DNA from: Actinacidiphila paucisporea
GTDB taxonomy: Bacteria > Actinomycetota > Actinomycetes > Streptomycetales > Streptomycetaceae
Reading direction: 5' to 3'
NCBI RefSeq assembly: GCF_900142575.1
Contig: NZ_FRBI01000017.1
Span: 90,047 to 154,046, forward strand
Length of the DNA stretch: 64,000 nucleotides
Part shown: positions 1 through 9,287 of the stretch, one piece after another
Numbering within the stretch: the stretch's first letter is position 1
Layout of the letters: each line of letters starts with the position of its first letter
The notes under the pieces: generated by a model
Seen by the model: the letters and a program-made list of their open reading frames with translations, nothing else
What the model was told of the DNA's origin: nothing
Databases searched by the model: none
Position numbers and translations under genes: made by a program

Positions 1-2
1 CG

Positions 3-629
3 GTGCTGCCCGCCAACGTCGTCTTCGCCTTCTGCCTCAACGTCCCCGAAGTCGCCCTCCCCCTGGTCCTCGCGACACAGGTGCGCGCCTCCCCGGTCTG
101 GTCGGCGGGCATCTTCGTCGTCAACACGGTGCTGGTGGTCGCCTTGCAGGTCGGCGTGACCGTCAGGATGTCCCGCTTCCCGCGCCACCTCACCCTGATG
201 ACCGCCGGGGTGATCCTCACCCTCTCCTACCTCGGCTTTCTCCTGGCGAGTCCGCTGCGCCACGGGCTGGCCGCCCCGGCGATCACCGTGGTGTCCGTCC
301 TGTGCACGCTCGGCGAGATCCTCTACGCGGGCAGCGCCACCGCACTCGTCGCGGCCACCGCACCACCGCACGCGCTGGGCCGGGCCCTGGCCCGACTCCA
401 GCTCTCCACCGGCCTCGGCCTCGCGATCTCCCCCGCCGTCATGACCGCCCTCGCCGCCCACGGCCCCGCCGCGCTCTGGGGTTCCCTCGCCGCCGCGACG
501 CTGCTGGCCGCCACGGCGGTCGGCCGCCAGGGCGGCCGAGGGCGGAGGGAGTCGGTCACGGCGGCGGTCGGCCCGGCGGCGGTCGGCCCTGCAGCCGTGC
601 GATCACGACGAACGGTCCCTCCCGAGTGA
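3..629 (+). CDS. MFS transporter, C-terminal half (cut by window start)
   Basis: Hydrophobic protein of about 208 visible residues with roughly five to six membrane segments, typical of the second half of a 12-helix major facilitator exporter. Segments include ones near residues 10-28, 35-53, 60-80, 90-118 and 130-175. The first in-frame GTG is at the window edge and there is no ribosome-binding site, so the true start lies upstream. The tail after residue 180 is charged and proline/alanine rich, as expected for a cytoplasmic C-terminus. A second MFS gene follows 90 bp downstream on the same strand. The substrate cannot be told from sequence. Confidence 0.7.
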   Translation: MLPANVVFAFCLNVPEVALPLVLATQVRASPVWSAGIFVVNTVLVVALQVGVTVRMSRFPRHLTLMTAGVILTLSYLGFLLASPLRHGLAAPAITVVSVLCTLGEILYAGSATALVAATAPPHALGRALARLQLSTGLGLAISPAVMTALAAHGPAALWGSLAAATLLAATAVGRQGGRGRRESVTAAVGPAAVGPAAVRSRRTVPPE

Positions 630-719
630 GCACCACCTGGCCCAGTGCCGCCCGCCCTCCTCAGGACGGTGGGGGAGTGGCGACGGCCCCCGGGCCGGGC
701 GGCTGCCTACGGTGTGGTC

Positions 720-1919
720 ATGAGACTTCCCGGCGCGGCTGAGCGCCCCGTCCGGCCCTGGTACCTCCTGGCCGCTGTGGTGTTCGCCGTGGGAATGGCG
801 GGAACCACGCTGCCGACCCCGCTCTACGGGCTCTACCGCCAGGAGATCGGGTTCTCCGAATTCATGGTGACGGTGGTCTTCGCCGTCTACGCGGGCGGCG
901 TGATCGCCGCCCTGCTGGTCGCCGGCAACTTCTCCGACCTGCTGGGCCGCCGCCCCATCCTGCTGCTGGCGCTGGGCCTGTCCATGCTGAGTGCGGTGTG
1001 CTTCGTGTTCGAGGGCGGGCTGGCGCCCCTGTTCGCGGGGCGCCTGCTGTCGGGCTTCGCGGCGGGACTCCTCAGCGGCTCCGCCACGGCCGCCGTCATG
1101 GACCTGGCCCCTCCCGGGCAACGCGGTCGGGCCGCACTGGCGGCGACGGTCGCCAACATGGGCGGCCTCGGCTGCGGGCCGCTGCTGTCCGGAGTGCTGG
1201 CGCAGTACGCGCCCCACCCCTTGCGGCTGCCCTACCTGGTGCACCTCGGCCTGCTCGTGGTCTGCTGCGCCATCACCTGGGCGCTGCCGGAGACGGTGGC
1301 CCGCCAGGACCCCCGACCACCGCTGCGTCCGCAGGGCATGTACGTGCCCGCCCAGGTGCGGGGGGTGTTCGTACCCGCGGCGCTCGCCGCCTTCGCCGGG
1401 TTCTCGGTGCTGGGCCTGTTCACCGCCGTGTCCCCCGCCTTCATGTCCCAGTACCTCCAGGAGGACAACCTCGCCGTCCTCGGTGCCGTCGTCCTGTCCG
1501 TCTTCGTCGCCTCGACCGTCGGGCAGTTCCTCATGGGCCCGGTCGGCCCGTCACGCGCCCTGCCCCTGGGCTGCCTGGTCCTGATGGCAGGACTGGCCCT
1601 CATCGGCTGCTCCCTCCTGCTGAAGTCGCTGGGCGTGCTCGTCGCGGGCGCGGTGGTCAGCGGCATCGGCCAGGGCCTGGCCTTCCGGGGAGCCGTGACC
1701 ACCGTGAGCCGGGTCGCCCCCGCGGAGCAGCGCGGCGCGACGATCTCGGCCCTGTTCGTCGCCGCCTACGTCGGCATCTCCGTACCGGTGGTCGGCATCG
1801 GCGCCCTGGCGGTGGCGGTGGGACTCCGCAGCGCGGGCGTGATCTTCGTGGCCTGCGTGTTCGCCGTGTCCGGCGCGGTGGCCGCGTATCTGCTGCGCCG
1901 ACCGGTGCCGACGCCGTGA
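720..1919 (+). CDS. MFS transporter
   Basis: Complete protein of 399 aa, the usual length for a 12-helix major facilitator. It has alternating hydrophobic segments along its whole length and the family signature between helices 2 and 3 (GNFSDLLGRRPIL, near residue 58). I chose the ATG at 720 because the protein then begins MRLPGAAERPVRPWYLLAA, a short basic N-terminus running straight into helix 1. The upstream extension is proline/arginine-rich and unlike MFS proteins. It sits directly behind another MFS gene in the same orientation. Likely a proton-driven drug or sugar exporter; substrate unknown. Confidence 0.8.
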   Translation: MRLPGAAERPVRPWYLLAAVVFAVGMAGTTLPTPLYGLYRQEIGFSEFMVTVVFAVYAGGVIAALLVAGNFSDLLGRRPILLLALGLSMLSAVCFVFEGGLAPLFAGRLLSGFAAGLLSGSATAAVMDLAPPGQRGRAALAATVANMGGLGCGPLLSGVLAQYAPHPLRLPYLVHLGLLVVCCAITWALPETVARQDPRPPLRPQGMYVPAQVRGVFVPAALAAFAGFSVLGLFTAVSPAFMSQYLQEDNLAVLGAVVLSVFVASTVGQFLMGPVGPSRALPLGCLVLMAGLALIGCSLLLKSLGVLVAGAVVSGIGQGLAFRGAVTTVSRVAPAEQRGATISALFVAAYVGISVPVVGIGALAVAVGLRSAGVIFVACVFAVSGAVAAYLLRRPVPTP

Positions 1920-1980
1920 CCGCACGGGGTGGACGTCCCACCGGGCCCTAGCCGCCCGATGTCCGCGTGAAAGGCCCTCG

Positions 1981-2799
1981 TCAGCCCAGCCAGCGGTACG
2001 GCAGCCGCAGGATCTCGACGAGGCGTCCGGCCACTTCGTCCGCGTGCGGCGGAACGCCGCCCTCGGCCAGGCCCCGGTTCAGGTGGAGATGCAGGGACTG
2101 CAGCGTGGCGAAGGTGTTGAAGGCCCATGCGGGTACGGCGCCGGGGCCGCCGTCCGCAAACGCCGCCGTCACGATGTCCAGCCAGCCCGTCGCCTGTCCG
2201 GCGGTGAGTCCGGGCGCGAGCAGGATACGGGTGATCGCCGCGGCGAGCCGCGCGTCCTCGACCTGGACGTAGCGGTAGTCGCCGCCTTTTGCCGTCATCC
2301 GCTGGGCGCACAACTCCAGCAGCTCGGTGCGGTGGTCGGGCAGCGCTGCGGCGAAGCTCGCGGCGGCGTCGGCGCCGTGGGCGACGGCGTGCAACCAGCC
2401 CATGGCGTCGTCCCAGCCGCGGGTGTCGCGCTCGTGCGGGTACCAGGCGGCGAAGTCGGCGTACCAGCGGAGCACGGCCGCTTCCGGCACGGCCCCCGGC
2501 ACCTGCCGGCCCCGGTCGAGCACGCACGTGAGCACCAGCGGCGCGAACGTGCGGGCCTGCACCTCGGGGTGGACGAAGCGCTCGGCGGCGGCGTCCCCCA
2601 TGGCGACCAGCACCTCGTCGAGGTACCCGCCGCGGATCCAGCCGGCGGCGGCCGTATAGGCGTACTCGTCGCGCACTCGCGGGTCGGGGGAAACGAGCAT
2701 CCCCGCCAGTTCGTCCCCGATCCGCCGCGCGCCCACCCCGGCCGGAAAGGCGAAGTTTTCAGCGGCGACAGCGGTCCAGTCGACAGGGCTCGTATGCAC
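1981..2799 (-). CDS. DUF2785 family protein
   Basis: Soluble, helix-rich protein of 272 aa. The central motif DAMGWLHAVAHGADAAASF and the overall repeat-like alpha-helical pattern match the DUF2785 family, whose function is unknown. The GTG start at 2799 is preceded by GGAAAGG about 7 bases upstream; the longer open frame lacks such a site. The gene is convergent with the MFS gene ending at 1919, leaving about 60 bp between them. No signal peptide or membrane segment is visible. Confidence 0.75.
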   Translation of the reverse strand: MHTSPVDWTAVAAENFAFPAGVGARRIGDELAGMLVSPDPRVRDEYAYTAAAGWIRGGYLDEVLVAMGDAAAERFVHPEVQARTFAPLVLTCVLDRGRQVPGAVPEAAVLRWYADFAAWYPHERDTRGWDDAMGWLHAVAHGADAAASFAAALPDHRTELLELCAQRMTAKGGDYRYVQVEDARLAAAITRILLAPGLTAGQATGWLDIVTAAFADGGPGAVPAWAFNTFATLQSLHLHLNRGLAEGGVPPHADEVAGRLVEILRLPYRWLG

Positions 2800-2921
2800 C
2801 GCACCACCTTTCCACGCGCCCCCGACCCGGGCCAAGGCCCGTTGGGCACCCTGACCTCGCAACTCCGGTCCTCACAAAGGCGCTTGCTTAGGAGCTTGGC
2901 ACCGTCCCGGACCTCACGCAG

Positions 2922-3863
2922 TCAGGCGGAGGGGCGGAAGGTGCGGCGGTAGGTGTCGGGGGGGACGCCGACGCTGCGGTGGAAGTGGCGGCGCAGGGTG
3001 GTGGCGGTACCCATGCCGGTGGCCACCGCGATGGTGTCCACGGTGGCGTTGGTGGTCTCCAGCAACTCCTGGGCGTGGCGGATGCGCTGGGAGTGGAGCC
3101 ACTGCAGCGGCGTGGTGCCGGTGAGCTGCTTGAAGTGGCGGCCGAGGTGGCGTGAGCTCATCCGGGCCCGGCGGGCCAGGTCCTCCACGGTGAGCGGTTG
3201 GTCCAGCCGCTCCAGCACCCAGGGGAAGAGCTCGCCCAGGGGGTGGTTGCCCGGCGTGGGGACGGGCGTCGCGATGAACTGGGCCTGGCCGCCGTCGCGG
3301 TGCGGCGGGATGACCAGACGGCGGGCGATCGTGTTGGCGATGGCCGATCCGTGGTCGAGGCGTACCAGGTGCAGGCACAGGTCCATGGCGGCGGCCTTGC
3401 CCGCGGAGGTGAGGACGTCGCCGTTGTCGACGTAGAGGACGTCCGGATCGACGGTGGCTGCCGGGTGGCGCCTGGCCAACTCCCGCGTGTGGGCCCAGTG
3501 CGTGGTGGCGCGCCTGCCGTCGAGGAGTCCCGCCGCGCCCAGGACGAAGGCGCCCGTGCACAGCGAGGCCACGCGCGCGCCGGCCGTGTGGGCGGCGCGG
3601 ACCGCCTCGACCAGTTCTGCGGGCGGTTCGCGATCCGTGTCGGCCCAGGCGGGGACGATCACCGTGTCCGCGTACGTGAGGTGCTCGAGTCCGTGGTCGG
3701 GTTCCAGGCGGAAGCGGCCGACGCGCACCGGACCGCTGCCGCAGAGGAGGAAGTCGTACCAGGGGTCCACGATGTGGGCCACGTCCGACCCGAAGATCTC
3801 CACGGCCACGGACAGTTCGTAGGAGAGCATGCCGTCGGCGACGGCCAGCGCGACAGTGGGCAT
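2922..3863 (-). CDS. GlxA-type transcriptional regulator (DJ-1/PfpI + AraC HTH)
   Basis: Regulator of 313 aa with two parts. Residues about 3-175 form a DJ-1/PfpI (class I glutamine amidotransferase-like) domain, including ARVASLCTGAFVLGAAGLLDG with the nucleophile-elbow cysteine. Residues about 215-310 form an AraC-type double helix-turn-helix (LTVEDLARRARMSSRHLGRHF and DTIAVATGMGTATTLRRHF). The ATG at 3863 starts the conserved MPTVALAVADGML sequence. It is divergent from the oxidoreductase at 3991, with 127 bp between starts, so it is a plausible regulator of that gene. Confidence 0.88.
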   Translation of the reverse strand: MPTVALAVADGMLSYELSVAVEIFGSDVAHIVDPWYDFLLCGSGPVRVGRFRLEPDHGLEHLTYADTVIVPAWADTDREPPAELVEAVRAAHTAGARVASLCTGAFVLGAAGLLDGRRATTHWAHTRELARRHPAATVDPDVLYVDNGDVLTSAGKAAAMDLCLHLVRLDHGSAIANTIARRLVIPPHRDGGQAQFIATPVPTPGNHPLGELFPWVLERLDQPLTVEDLARRARMSSRHLGRHFKQLTGTTPLQWLHSQRIRHAQELLETTNATVDTIAVATGMGTATTLRRHFHRSVGVPPDTYRRTFRPSA

Positions 3864-3990
3864 GTCCGGAACTGTACGCGTCCCGTCGTTTCCGACACTC
3901 GTGCGGGTGCCGCCGCGAGGACAGGATGGGGGTGTCAGGCCGCGGGGATCGGTAGCGCGGGCCGGCGTCCGAATGCGAAGGAGCAGTCCC
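3864..3990. promoter_or_regulatory. Divergent intergenic region between glxA-like regulator and oxidoreductase
   Basis: 127 bp separate the two divergent start codons, so promoters for both genes must lie here or in the coding ends. A clear AAGGAG ribosome-binding site sits about 8 bases before the ATG at 3991. I see no convincing long palindrome to nominate as the operator. Confidence 0.45.
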
Positions 3991-5076
3991 ATGGGGTCAG
4001 GTCAGCTGGTCGCGGTGTTCGGCGCGTACGGTCACACCGGCCGGTTCGTGGTCGCGGAGCTGGCCCGGCGGGGGTACGTCCCGGTGCCGTCCGGGCGCAA
4101 CGCGCGTGCTCTGGAGGAGCTGGCCGGCGAGCACGGGCTGACGGCCCGGGTGGCGTCGGTCGACGACCCCGCCTCGCTGGACCGCGCCCTGGGGGGAACG
4201 GTGGCGGTCATCAACTGCGCCGGTCCCTTCGCCTCCACCACTGGCCCGGTCATCGAGGCCGCGCTGCGCGCGGGGATCCCGTACCTGGACGTCGCCGCCG
4301 AACTCGAGGCCAACCTCGACACCTTCGCCCACTACCGCGAGCGGGCCCGGGACGCGGGAGCGGTCATCGTCCCGGCCATGGCCTTCTTCGGCGGTCTCGG
4401 CGACCTGCTGGCCACCGCGGCGATGGGCGACTGGACCGAAGCCGACGAGGCTCACATCGCCTACGGCCTCAGCAACTGGCACCCCACCGCAGGCACCCGG
4501 CTCTCGGGCGCAGTCTCCCGCGAACGGCGCGGCGACGTCCGCCTGCGCTACACCGGCGGACAGTGGGAGCACCGCACCGACGAGGCTCCCACCCTGGAGT
4601 GGACCTTCCCGGACCCGATGGGACCCCGGCAGGTCATCGGGGAGTTCACGATGGCGGACGTCGTCACCGTCCCCCAGCACCTGTCCATCCCCGAGGTGAC
4701 CACCTACATGACCGCCGAGGCGGTCCGCGACATCGCCGCCCCGCACACACCGGCCCCGACCGCCACCGACAGGACCGGGCGCTCGGACCAGACCTTCCTC
4801 GTCGACGTGGTCGTGCGCTCGGCCGGAGCCGAACGCCGCGCCACGGCCGGCGGCCAGGACATCTACGCCGTCACCGCCCCCCTGGTCGCCGAGGCCCTCG
4901 ACCGCGTACTGACCGGCCGCACCAGGACCACCGGCGTCGCCTCCGCCGGCGAGATGTTCGACGCCCAGGGCTTCCTGCACGCGCTCGCCCCGGTCATCAC
5001 CTTCGGCCTGCACCCCGAGAAGCCTGCTGACCTCCCGCCGGCCGGACCCCTCCGGCCGGCCGGCCTCTCCCACTGA
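3991..5076 (+). CDS. Saccharopine dehydrogenase-like NAD(P)-binding protein
   Basis: Protein of 361 aa. The N-terminus reads LVAVFGAYGHTGRFVVAEL, a Rossmann nucleotide-binding loop of the saccharopine dehydrogenase/trans-acting enoyl reductase type. It is followed by VAVINCAGPFASTTGPVIEA and YLDVAAELEA, typical of that fold. The ATG at 3991 is chosen for its AAGGAG site. Likely cytoplasmic and NAD(P)H-dependent; the substrate is not evident. It is divergent from a GlxA-type regulator that may control it. Confidence 0.8.
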   Translation: MGSGQLVAVFGAYGHTGRFVVAELARRGYVPVPSGRNARALEELAGEHGLTARVASVDDPASLDRALGGTVAVINCAGPFASTTGPVIEAALRAGIPYLDVAAELEANLDTFAHYRERARDAGAVIVPAMAFFGGLGDLLATAAMGDWTEADEAHIAYGLSNWHPTAGTRLSGAVSRERRGDVRLRYTGGQWEHRTDEAPTLEWTFPDPMGPRQVIGEFTMADVVTVPQHLSIPEVTTYMTAEAVRDIAAPHTPAPTATDRTGRSDQTFLVDVVVRSAGAERRATAGGQDIYAVTAPLVAEALDRVLTGRTRTTGVASAGEMFDAQGFLHALAPVITFGLHPEKPADLPPAGPLRPAGLSH

Positions 5077-5191
5077 ACCGGGGAAGCCCTTCGCGCTCGT
5101 GGCGCGTGGCGCCGGGGGCGGGCGCGCCGGCGCAGTTTGCGGTGGGCTGCCACCCGGTCCGCGGCGCCTGCCGGCTCGCGGCGCGGCCGTT

Positions 5192-5337
5192 TCAGCGCAG
5201 GCGCTGGTAGACCGAGCCGTCCGCGGTGCGCCCGAGCAGGCCCTCCTCGATCAGGTACCGCCGCAGCGCGGAGGTGTCGTCGTGCACGGTGGCGATGGCC
5301 AGCCGCAGACAGTCCTCCACGCGGCCACACGCGCTGT
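5192..5337 (-). pseudogene. DUF2087-like C-terminal remnant
   Basis: About 45 codons are readable, ending TADGSVYQRLR and stop. The stretch containing HDDTSALRRYLIEEGLLGRT matches the end of DUF2087 domains, usually found at the C-terminus of small transcriptional regulators. An in-frame stop lies just upstream and there is no start codon, so only a 3' remnant survives. Confidence 0.45.
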
Positions 5338-5665
5338 CGCGTCAGCCCGCACGCCCCCCTCCTCGGGCGAACGCCGGTCACCGGCGAGGGCGTATGCCGC
5401 TACGTACCGCCGACGCGCGGGCGTTCCTGCTGCGGTTCGTTCACGCCGGCGTGGCTCGTCATGTGCGTGGCGTATCCCGGGTCGGCGCCTGCATGCCGAG
5501 GCACCGGTCTCTTCGGGCGAGTCGCCCATCGGTCACGGCGGCGACGATGCTGCGCTGCCCCGCGCGAAGTCGAGGGTCGGGGGGCGGCCTGCGCCTCGGC
5601 AACTCTGGCTCGTGAGGGGCCCGGAATCCAGGCCCCGCACGGGGATCACTCCGCTCGCTTCGGCA
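5338..5665. other. No gene seen
   Basis: About 330 bp between two gene remnants. Open frames on both strands are arginine/proline-rich shadows with no ribosome-binding site or recognisable motif. I see no hairpin of note. It reads as decayed sequence. Confidence 0.5.
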
Positions 5666-6180
5666 TCACGATTCTCCGGCCCACGCGTAGCCCGGGTCGG
5701 TGGTCCGCCAGTCCAGCGCAAGCACCAGCCACGAGCGGCCGGCGGCCTGGAAGACGTGCGCGGTGTCGTAGGCGGTCGGGTCCGACCCGACGAACGACTT
5801 CGAGCGCCGGAAGCGCTGCGGTCCCATCATCTGCAGGTACGGCGTGTCACCGCGGCTGTCGTCGCCGCTCACGTCGTGGTTCCCGGCCGGCACGCTGTAC
5901 GCGGCGCCGTGCGAGTCCAGCAGCGCGAACGCCTTGTCGACCTCGCGGAAGGACAGCGGGTCGGCGTCCTGCGTCAGGTCGCCGAGGTGCGCCACAAAGA
6001 CGATGTTGGTGTCGGGGGTCCCGCTGTGGTCGATGACGAAGCGGAACGACTCCTCCTGCGGTTCCCGGTTGACGCTGTCCTGGCTTCCCCAGTACGGGAA
6101 CTGGGTGTCCGGCATGACCGCGAAGGTGAACTGGAGGGCGGTCGGATCGGGGTTCCAGGTGCCGGGCTTCCCGCGCCTGG
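5666..6180 (-). pseudogene. Truncated metallophosphoesterase
   Basis: Calcineurin-like phosphoesterase fragment of about 170 codons. Visible metal-binding motifs are MPDTQ (first Asp), HLGDLTQD and PAGNHD. The N-terminal signal/linker region is missing: upstream sequence in frame is arginine-rich nonsense. The frame stops right after DPGYAWAGES, before the C-terminal histidine motifs. Both ends are therefore lost. It was probably a secreted phosphohydrolase similar to those fused to sugar-binding or repeat domains in streptomycetes. Confidence 0.65.
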
Positions 6181-6222
6181 CGTTCGTCGCGGCGTGCCGT
6201 CGATTTGGAGGGGCGCGCCCCG

Positions 6223-6912
6223 TCATCCCCACGTCACGGTGCTGTCCGCGGACCAGTAGTTGACGTCGAACGTGCTCTCCTCGCCCGACACGGCCGCCGG
6301 GACGGGCGACAGGCAGTCGCAGCACAGTTTGTAGCCGGTTCCGTGGCGGGGGTCGGTCTGCCACCTCACCCATTCGGTGGCTTCTTCCGCTGTCATGATC
6401 TTCATCCCGGCCGCCCACAAGGTGCTGCACACTCCGTGGTGGGCGAACGCGGGCAGGCCGGCCAGGGGCCACGGCGGCCCCATCGGTTCGGCATAGCCGA
6501 CATACCGCGCCACCCGGGGGCAGTAGCTCCTGTGCAGCGTGGTCTTTCCGGCCGCATACGGGTAGCGGTCCGGGTCGGAGTGGCGCACCTTGTGCATGTA
6601 TGACTCGGCGGCGATCGCGTCGAACTCCGGCCGCGCGCCGATGCACACGGGACAGTTGTGCGGGCAGTCGTACCCGGTCGTCTCCTCCTCGGCGTAGTGA
6701 TTCCGGTAGTCCGGCGGGCTGATCCGTTGTGCGAAGGCGTCCAGCGCCTCGTGGAGCTCCTGCCCGGTGACGTACCTCTGCGCAAGCATCTCGATCATTT
6801 CCTTGACTGCGGGGAGCTCAACCACCAGGCGCGGGACACCCGGAGTGTCGGGAAGGTCGGTGGAGTGCATCCCCCAGACGAACCAGCCTTCTGTTCGCGG
6901 GTTTTCCATCAT
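6223..6912 (-). CDS. Hypothetical cysteine-rich protein
   Basis: Soluble protein of 229 aa that I do not recognise. It carries several cysteine pairs that could hold zinc: YDCPHNCPVC near residue 81-90, SYCP near 129, and KLCCDCLSP near 195-203. Tryptophan and histidine are common. Two adjacent ATG codons (6912 and 6909) could each start it; the purine-rich AGAGAG lies upstream. It is downstream of, and on the same strand as, the DUF2637 gene, with a 176-bp gap. No signal peptide or membrane segment. Confidence 0.6.
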   Translation of the reverse strand: MMENPRTEGWFVWGMHSTDLPDTPGVPRLVVELPAVKEMIEMLAQRYVTGQELHEALDAFAQRISPPDYRNHYAEEETTGYDCPHNCPVCIGARPEFDAIAAESYMHKVRHSDPDRYPYAAGKTTLHRSYCPRVARYVGYAEPMGPPWPLAGLPAFAHHGVCSTLWAAGMKIMTAEEATEWVRWQTDPRHGTGYKLCCDCLSPVPAAVSGEESTFDVNYWSADSTVTWG

Positions 6913-7088
6913 CGTCCGGTCGCTCTCTCTGAGGCGTACGCTGGCCTTTCTGTGGGGACTGCCCACCCTTTCCGTCAGGACTGCCCGGCCGCATCGGCCG
7001 CCTTGCTCGGGCACCCGCGCCGCTGGTCGTCCAGCTTTCCAGCCGTCTAGTCGTGGCCCGAGGCCCCCCACGCCCGCTTTCGCCGGGG

Positions 7089-7829
7089 TCAATGTCTGCG
7101 CTGGCGCGGCAGCTTCGTCCGCCGCGGATGCTTCGTCTGAGGGGGCGGCTTCGCATGGCGTGGGCGGAGAAGGGTGATCTGGCGGGAGAGGAGGAGGAAG
7201 CTGGTCAGCGCGGAGAACGGCGGCAGGCCGGCGACCGCGCTGGCAGTGATCGTCCTCGGGGCGTGGATGACGCACAGAGCCGTGGCGATCATCGAGAAGA
7301 GGATCATCGCGACCCATCCGGCCCGCCCCGTGCGCCGATGCGTGGCGGCGTTCAGGATGGACAGGCAGCCGACGAGCCACGGACCGTACACCAGGAGCGG
7401 CCACGCACCGGCCAGGCCCTGGGTGGTCGGAGCGGCCAACTGGCGCATCGGGCCGTACGCGACCATGGCGCTGAGCACGCTGACGGTGCCGGTGGCCACG
7501 GCGCTGATGCCCGCGACGGCTCCCCCGATGACTGCCGACCGCTGCAGCCGCGCGACACGGGGACGCCTGCGGCGGCGGTGGACCAGGGGCGGCGGCGCGG
7601 GCAGGTCGACCTGGGGCGGCGGCGCCGTCTCCGGCACCGGCGGCTGGAACAGGTACTCGAACTCCGCGTCGATGTCCCACGGTCGTCCGGTGCCGTCGGC
7701 CTGCGCCACAAACTGCGTCTCGAACTGCGTCCCTTCCCTCTGCGTCTCGGGGACGACGTCCTGTTGCTGCCCCGGCCGGGGGGCGTACCAGTCAGAGTCC
7801 AACACCCCGTAGGTGTCGTATTCATACAA
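7089..7829 (-). CDS. DUF2637-like membrane protein
   Basis: Protein of 246 aa with a hydrophilic N-terminal third, a basic linker (HRRRRRPRVARLQ), then four hydrophobic segments (about residues 98-118, 138-160, 170-190, 198-215) and a basic tail. This matches DUF2637/SpdB-like proteins common in streptomycete chromosomes and plasmids, where some aid plasmid spread. The start appears to be TTG at 7829, which overlaps the preceding small gene by 8 bp, suggesting translational coupling. The ribosome-binding site is weak. Confidence 0.65.
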   Translation of the reverse strand: MYEYDTYGVLDSDWYAPRPGQQQDVVPETQREGTQFETQFVAQADGTGRPWDIDAEFEYLFQPPVPETAPPPQVDLPAPPPLVHRRRRRPRVARLQRSAVIGGAVAGISAVATGTVSVLSAMVAYGPMRQLAAPTTQGLAGAWPLLVYGPWLVGCLSILNAATHRRTGRAGWVAMILFSMIATALCVIHAPRTITASAVAGLPPFSALTSFLLLSRQITLLRPRHAKPPPQTKHPRRTKLPRQRRH

Positions 7830-8121
7830 GGGGGGCCCAGTGGTGCTGCGGGTCCTGACGGTGGGCGGCGCTCGTCGGGTCTGCGAGCAGTGCGGTGTCC
7901 GGACGCCGCACGAAGTCGACTTCCATGCGCCCCATCAGGACGAGGAACTCACCCAGAAGGGAACGGTACGGCGGGAGGACGACGGCCGGTTCGCAGCCGC
8001 GTCCCGCATCGCCCGGCACCTCCACGTCGTCCACGGGAGTGAATGTCTGCGGAACGGGACCGGAGCCGGCAGGCAGATGGCCCGAATCCTCGGAAGTCAA
8101 TTGGCCAGAGAGGGGGTTCAC
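7822..8121 (-). CDS. Small hypothetical protein upstream of DUF2637 gene
   Basis: Possible 99-aa protein with normal amino-acid balance (for example YRSLLGEFLVLMGRMEVDFVRRPDTALLAD), unlike the arginine-rich shadow frames. A GGAGGT lies immediately before the GTG at 8121, which is tighter spacing than normal. It overlaps the start of the DUF2637 gene by 8 bp, supporting a two-gene unit. No family is recognised. Confidence 0.45.
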   Translation of the reverse strand: MNPLSGQLTSEDSGHLPAGSGPVPQTFTPVDDVEVPGDAGRGCEPAVVLPPYRSLLGEFLVLMGRMEVDFVRRPDTALLADPTSAAHRQDPQHHWAPLV

Positions 8122-8281
8122 ACCTCCTCAACGAGAGCGGGGGCCGGTCCAGGACGCGGCAGACGAGTGAACAGCGTGGCATTCGGCTAGACCGTATGCC
8201 ACGGCTGCGGACCAGCGGAGAGCCGCGCATGCGGCCGCCCCGCGGCAGACCACCGCACCACGCGGAGCGCCCGCGGTCGTG

Positions 8282-9148
8282 TCACTCCGGGCTTTCGTGC
8301 GCGCTCTTGGTAAAATCCGTCGCCGACAGCCGTCCCGGACCGCGGCCGACACGGCGGTCCAGGTCACGGGGATGCCGGTGGAGGTCACCGTGTGGCCCTT
8401 GCGGACCGGCTCGGGACCGGCGTTGAAGCCGGCGATCCGGGTGGCGGTGCGGTTGAAGTGCACGGAGTTGGAGTAGCCGGCCTGGTAGTCCGCCGAGGCC
8501 GCCGAGTACAGCCGCCAGTAACCCTTCGGCACCGAGACGTACCCGTCGAGGTCGAAGGTGCCGTTGGGCTTTGCGGTGAACCAGCCGATCGACTTCCAGC
8601 CGGTCCTGCCGTCGGCCGACTGCTGGAGGTAGATCCTGCGGTTCGGCGGCACCTTGCCGTTGCTGGCGGAGATGCTGCCCTCGATGTGCAGGTCGGAGTT
8701 CGCGTCGAGCCAGCTCGAACAGGAGCAGATGCTCGTCCGGTTGATGACGTCGACCTTGAACTGCGCGTGCGAGGGCGTCAGATACGGGTCGGCCAGGTAG
8801 CTGTCCATGCTGGTCTCCACCGTGTACGTGGAGTCGTCGTACGGGAAGTACAGGTAGGTGAGCGTGAAGCGCCCGCCGGCACCGCTGGTCGCCGTGGCGT
8901 AGTAGCCCATGTCGAGGGCCACGCCCTTCGCCGGGCGCCAGGTGCCGCCGCAGGTACTCCACGACACCCGACGCGGACGCCTTCGTGCCGAACTTGATCT
9001 GCACGCTGGAGTGGCCGAGGCGGATGCGGCTCGGGCTGACCACGACCGGCAGGGTCTTGCTGTCGACGAGCACGTACGTGTTCGTGCCGTCGGGGTTGGC
9101 GATCCAGAATTCCCCCCACGGGAATGGCGCGGCCGTGCTACCCCGCAT
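8282..9148 (-). pseudogene. Frameshifted secreted repeat-domain protein
   Basis: Two reading frames together encode one protein. From 9148 the frame reads through GEFWIANPDGTNTYVLVD to SASGVVEYLRR, then near 8960 coding sense moves to the next frame (WRPAKGVALDMGYYATATSG onward). It continues through YLQQSADGRTGWKSIGWF and HFNRTATRIAGFNAGPEPV. That last motif is typical of beta-sandwich domains in secreted streptomycete proteins. The 3' end is lost after ITSTGIPVTWT-like sequence. It has no signal peptide, so the 5' end is also gone. Confidence 0.6.
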
Positions 9149-9287
9149 GAGCGGAGACCGGCCGCGCTCTCAGTTGCGGTTGCCGTGAATCACGCAACGT
9201 GCCGGACTCCGGCGCCTGCCTCCGGCAGCGGCGCAAGCGGGTTCCGCGGGCACCGGCCGAAGACCGCGACCGTACGGCGGGCAGGCC

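Noticed and set aside
5099..6259. 386-codon plus-strand frame opposite the metallophosphoesterase remnant
   Set aside because: Arg/Gly/Val-rich with no motif; the minus strand carries recognisable phosphoesterase motifs.
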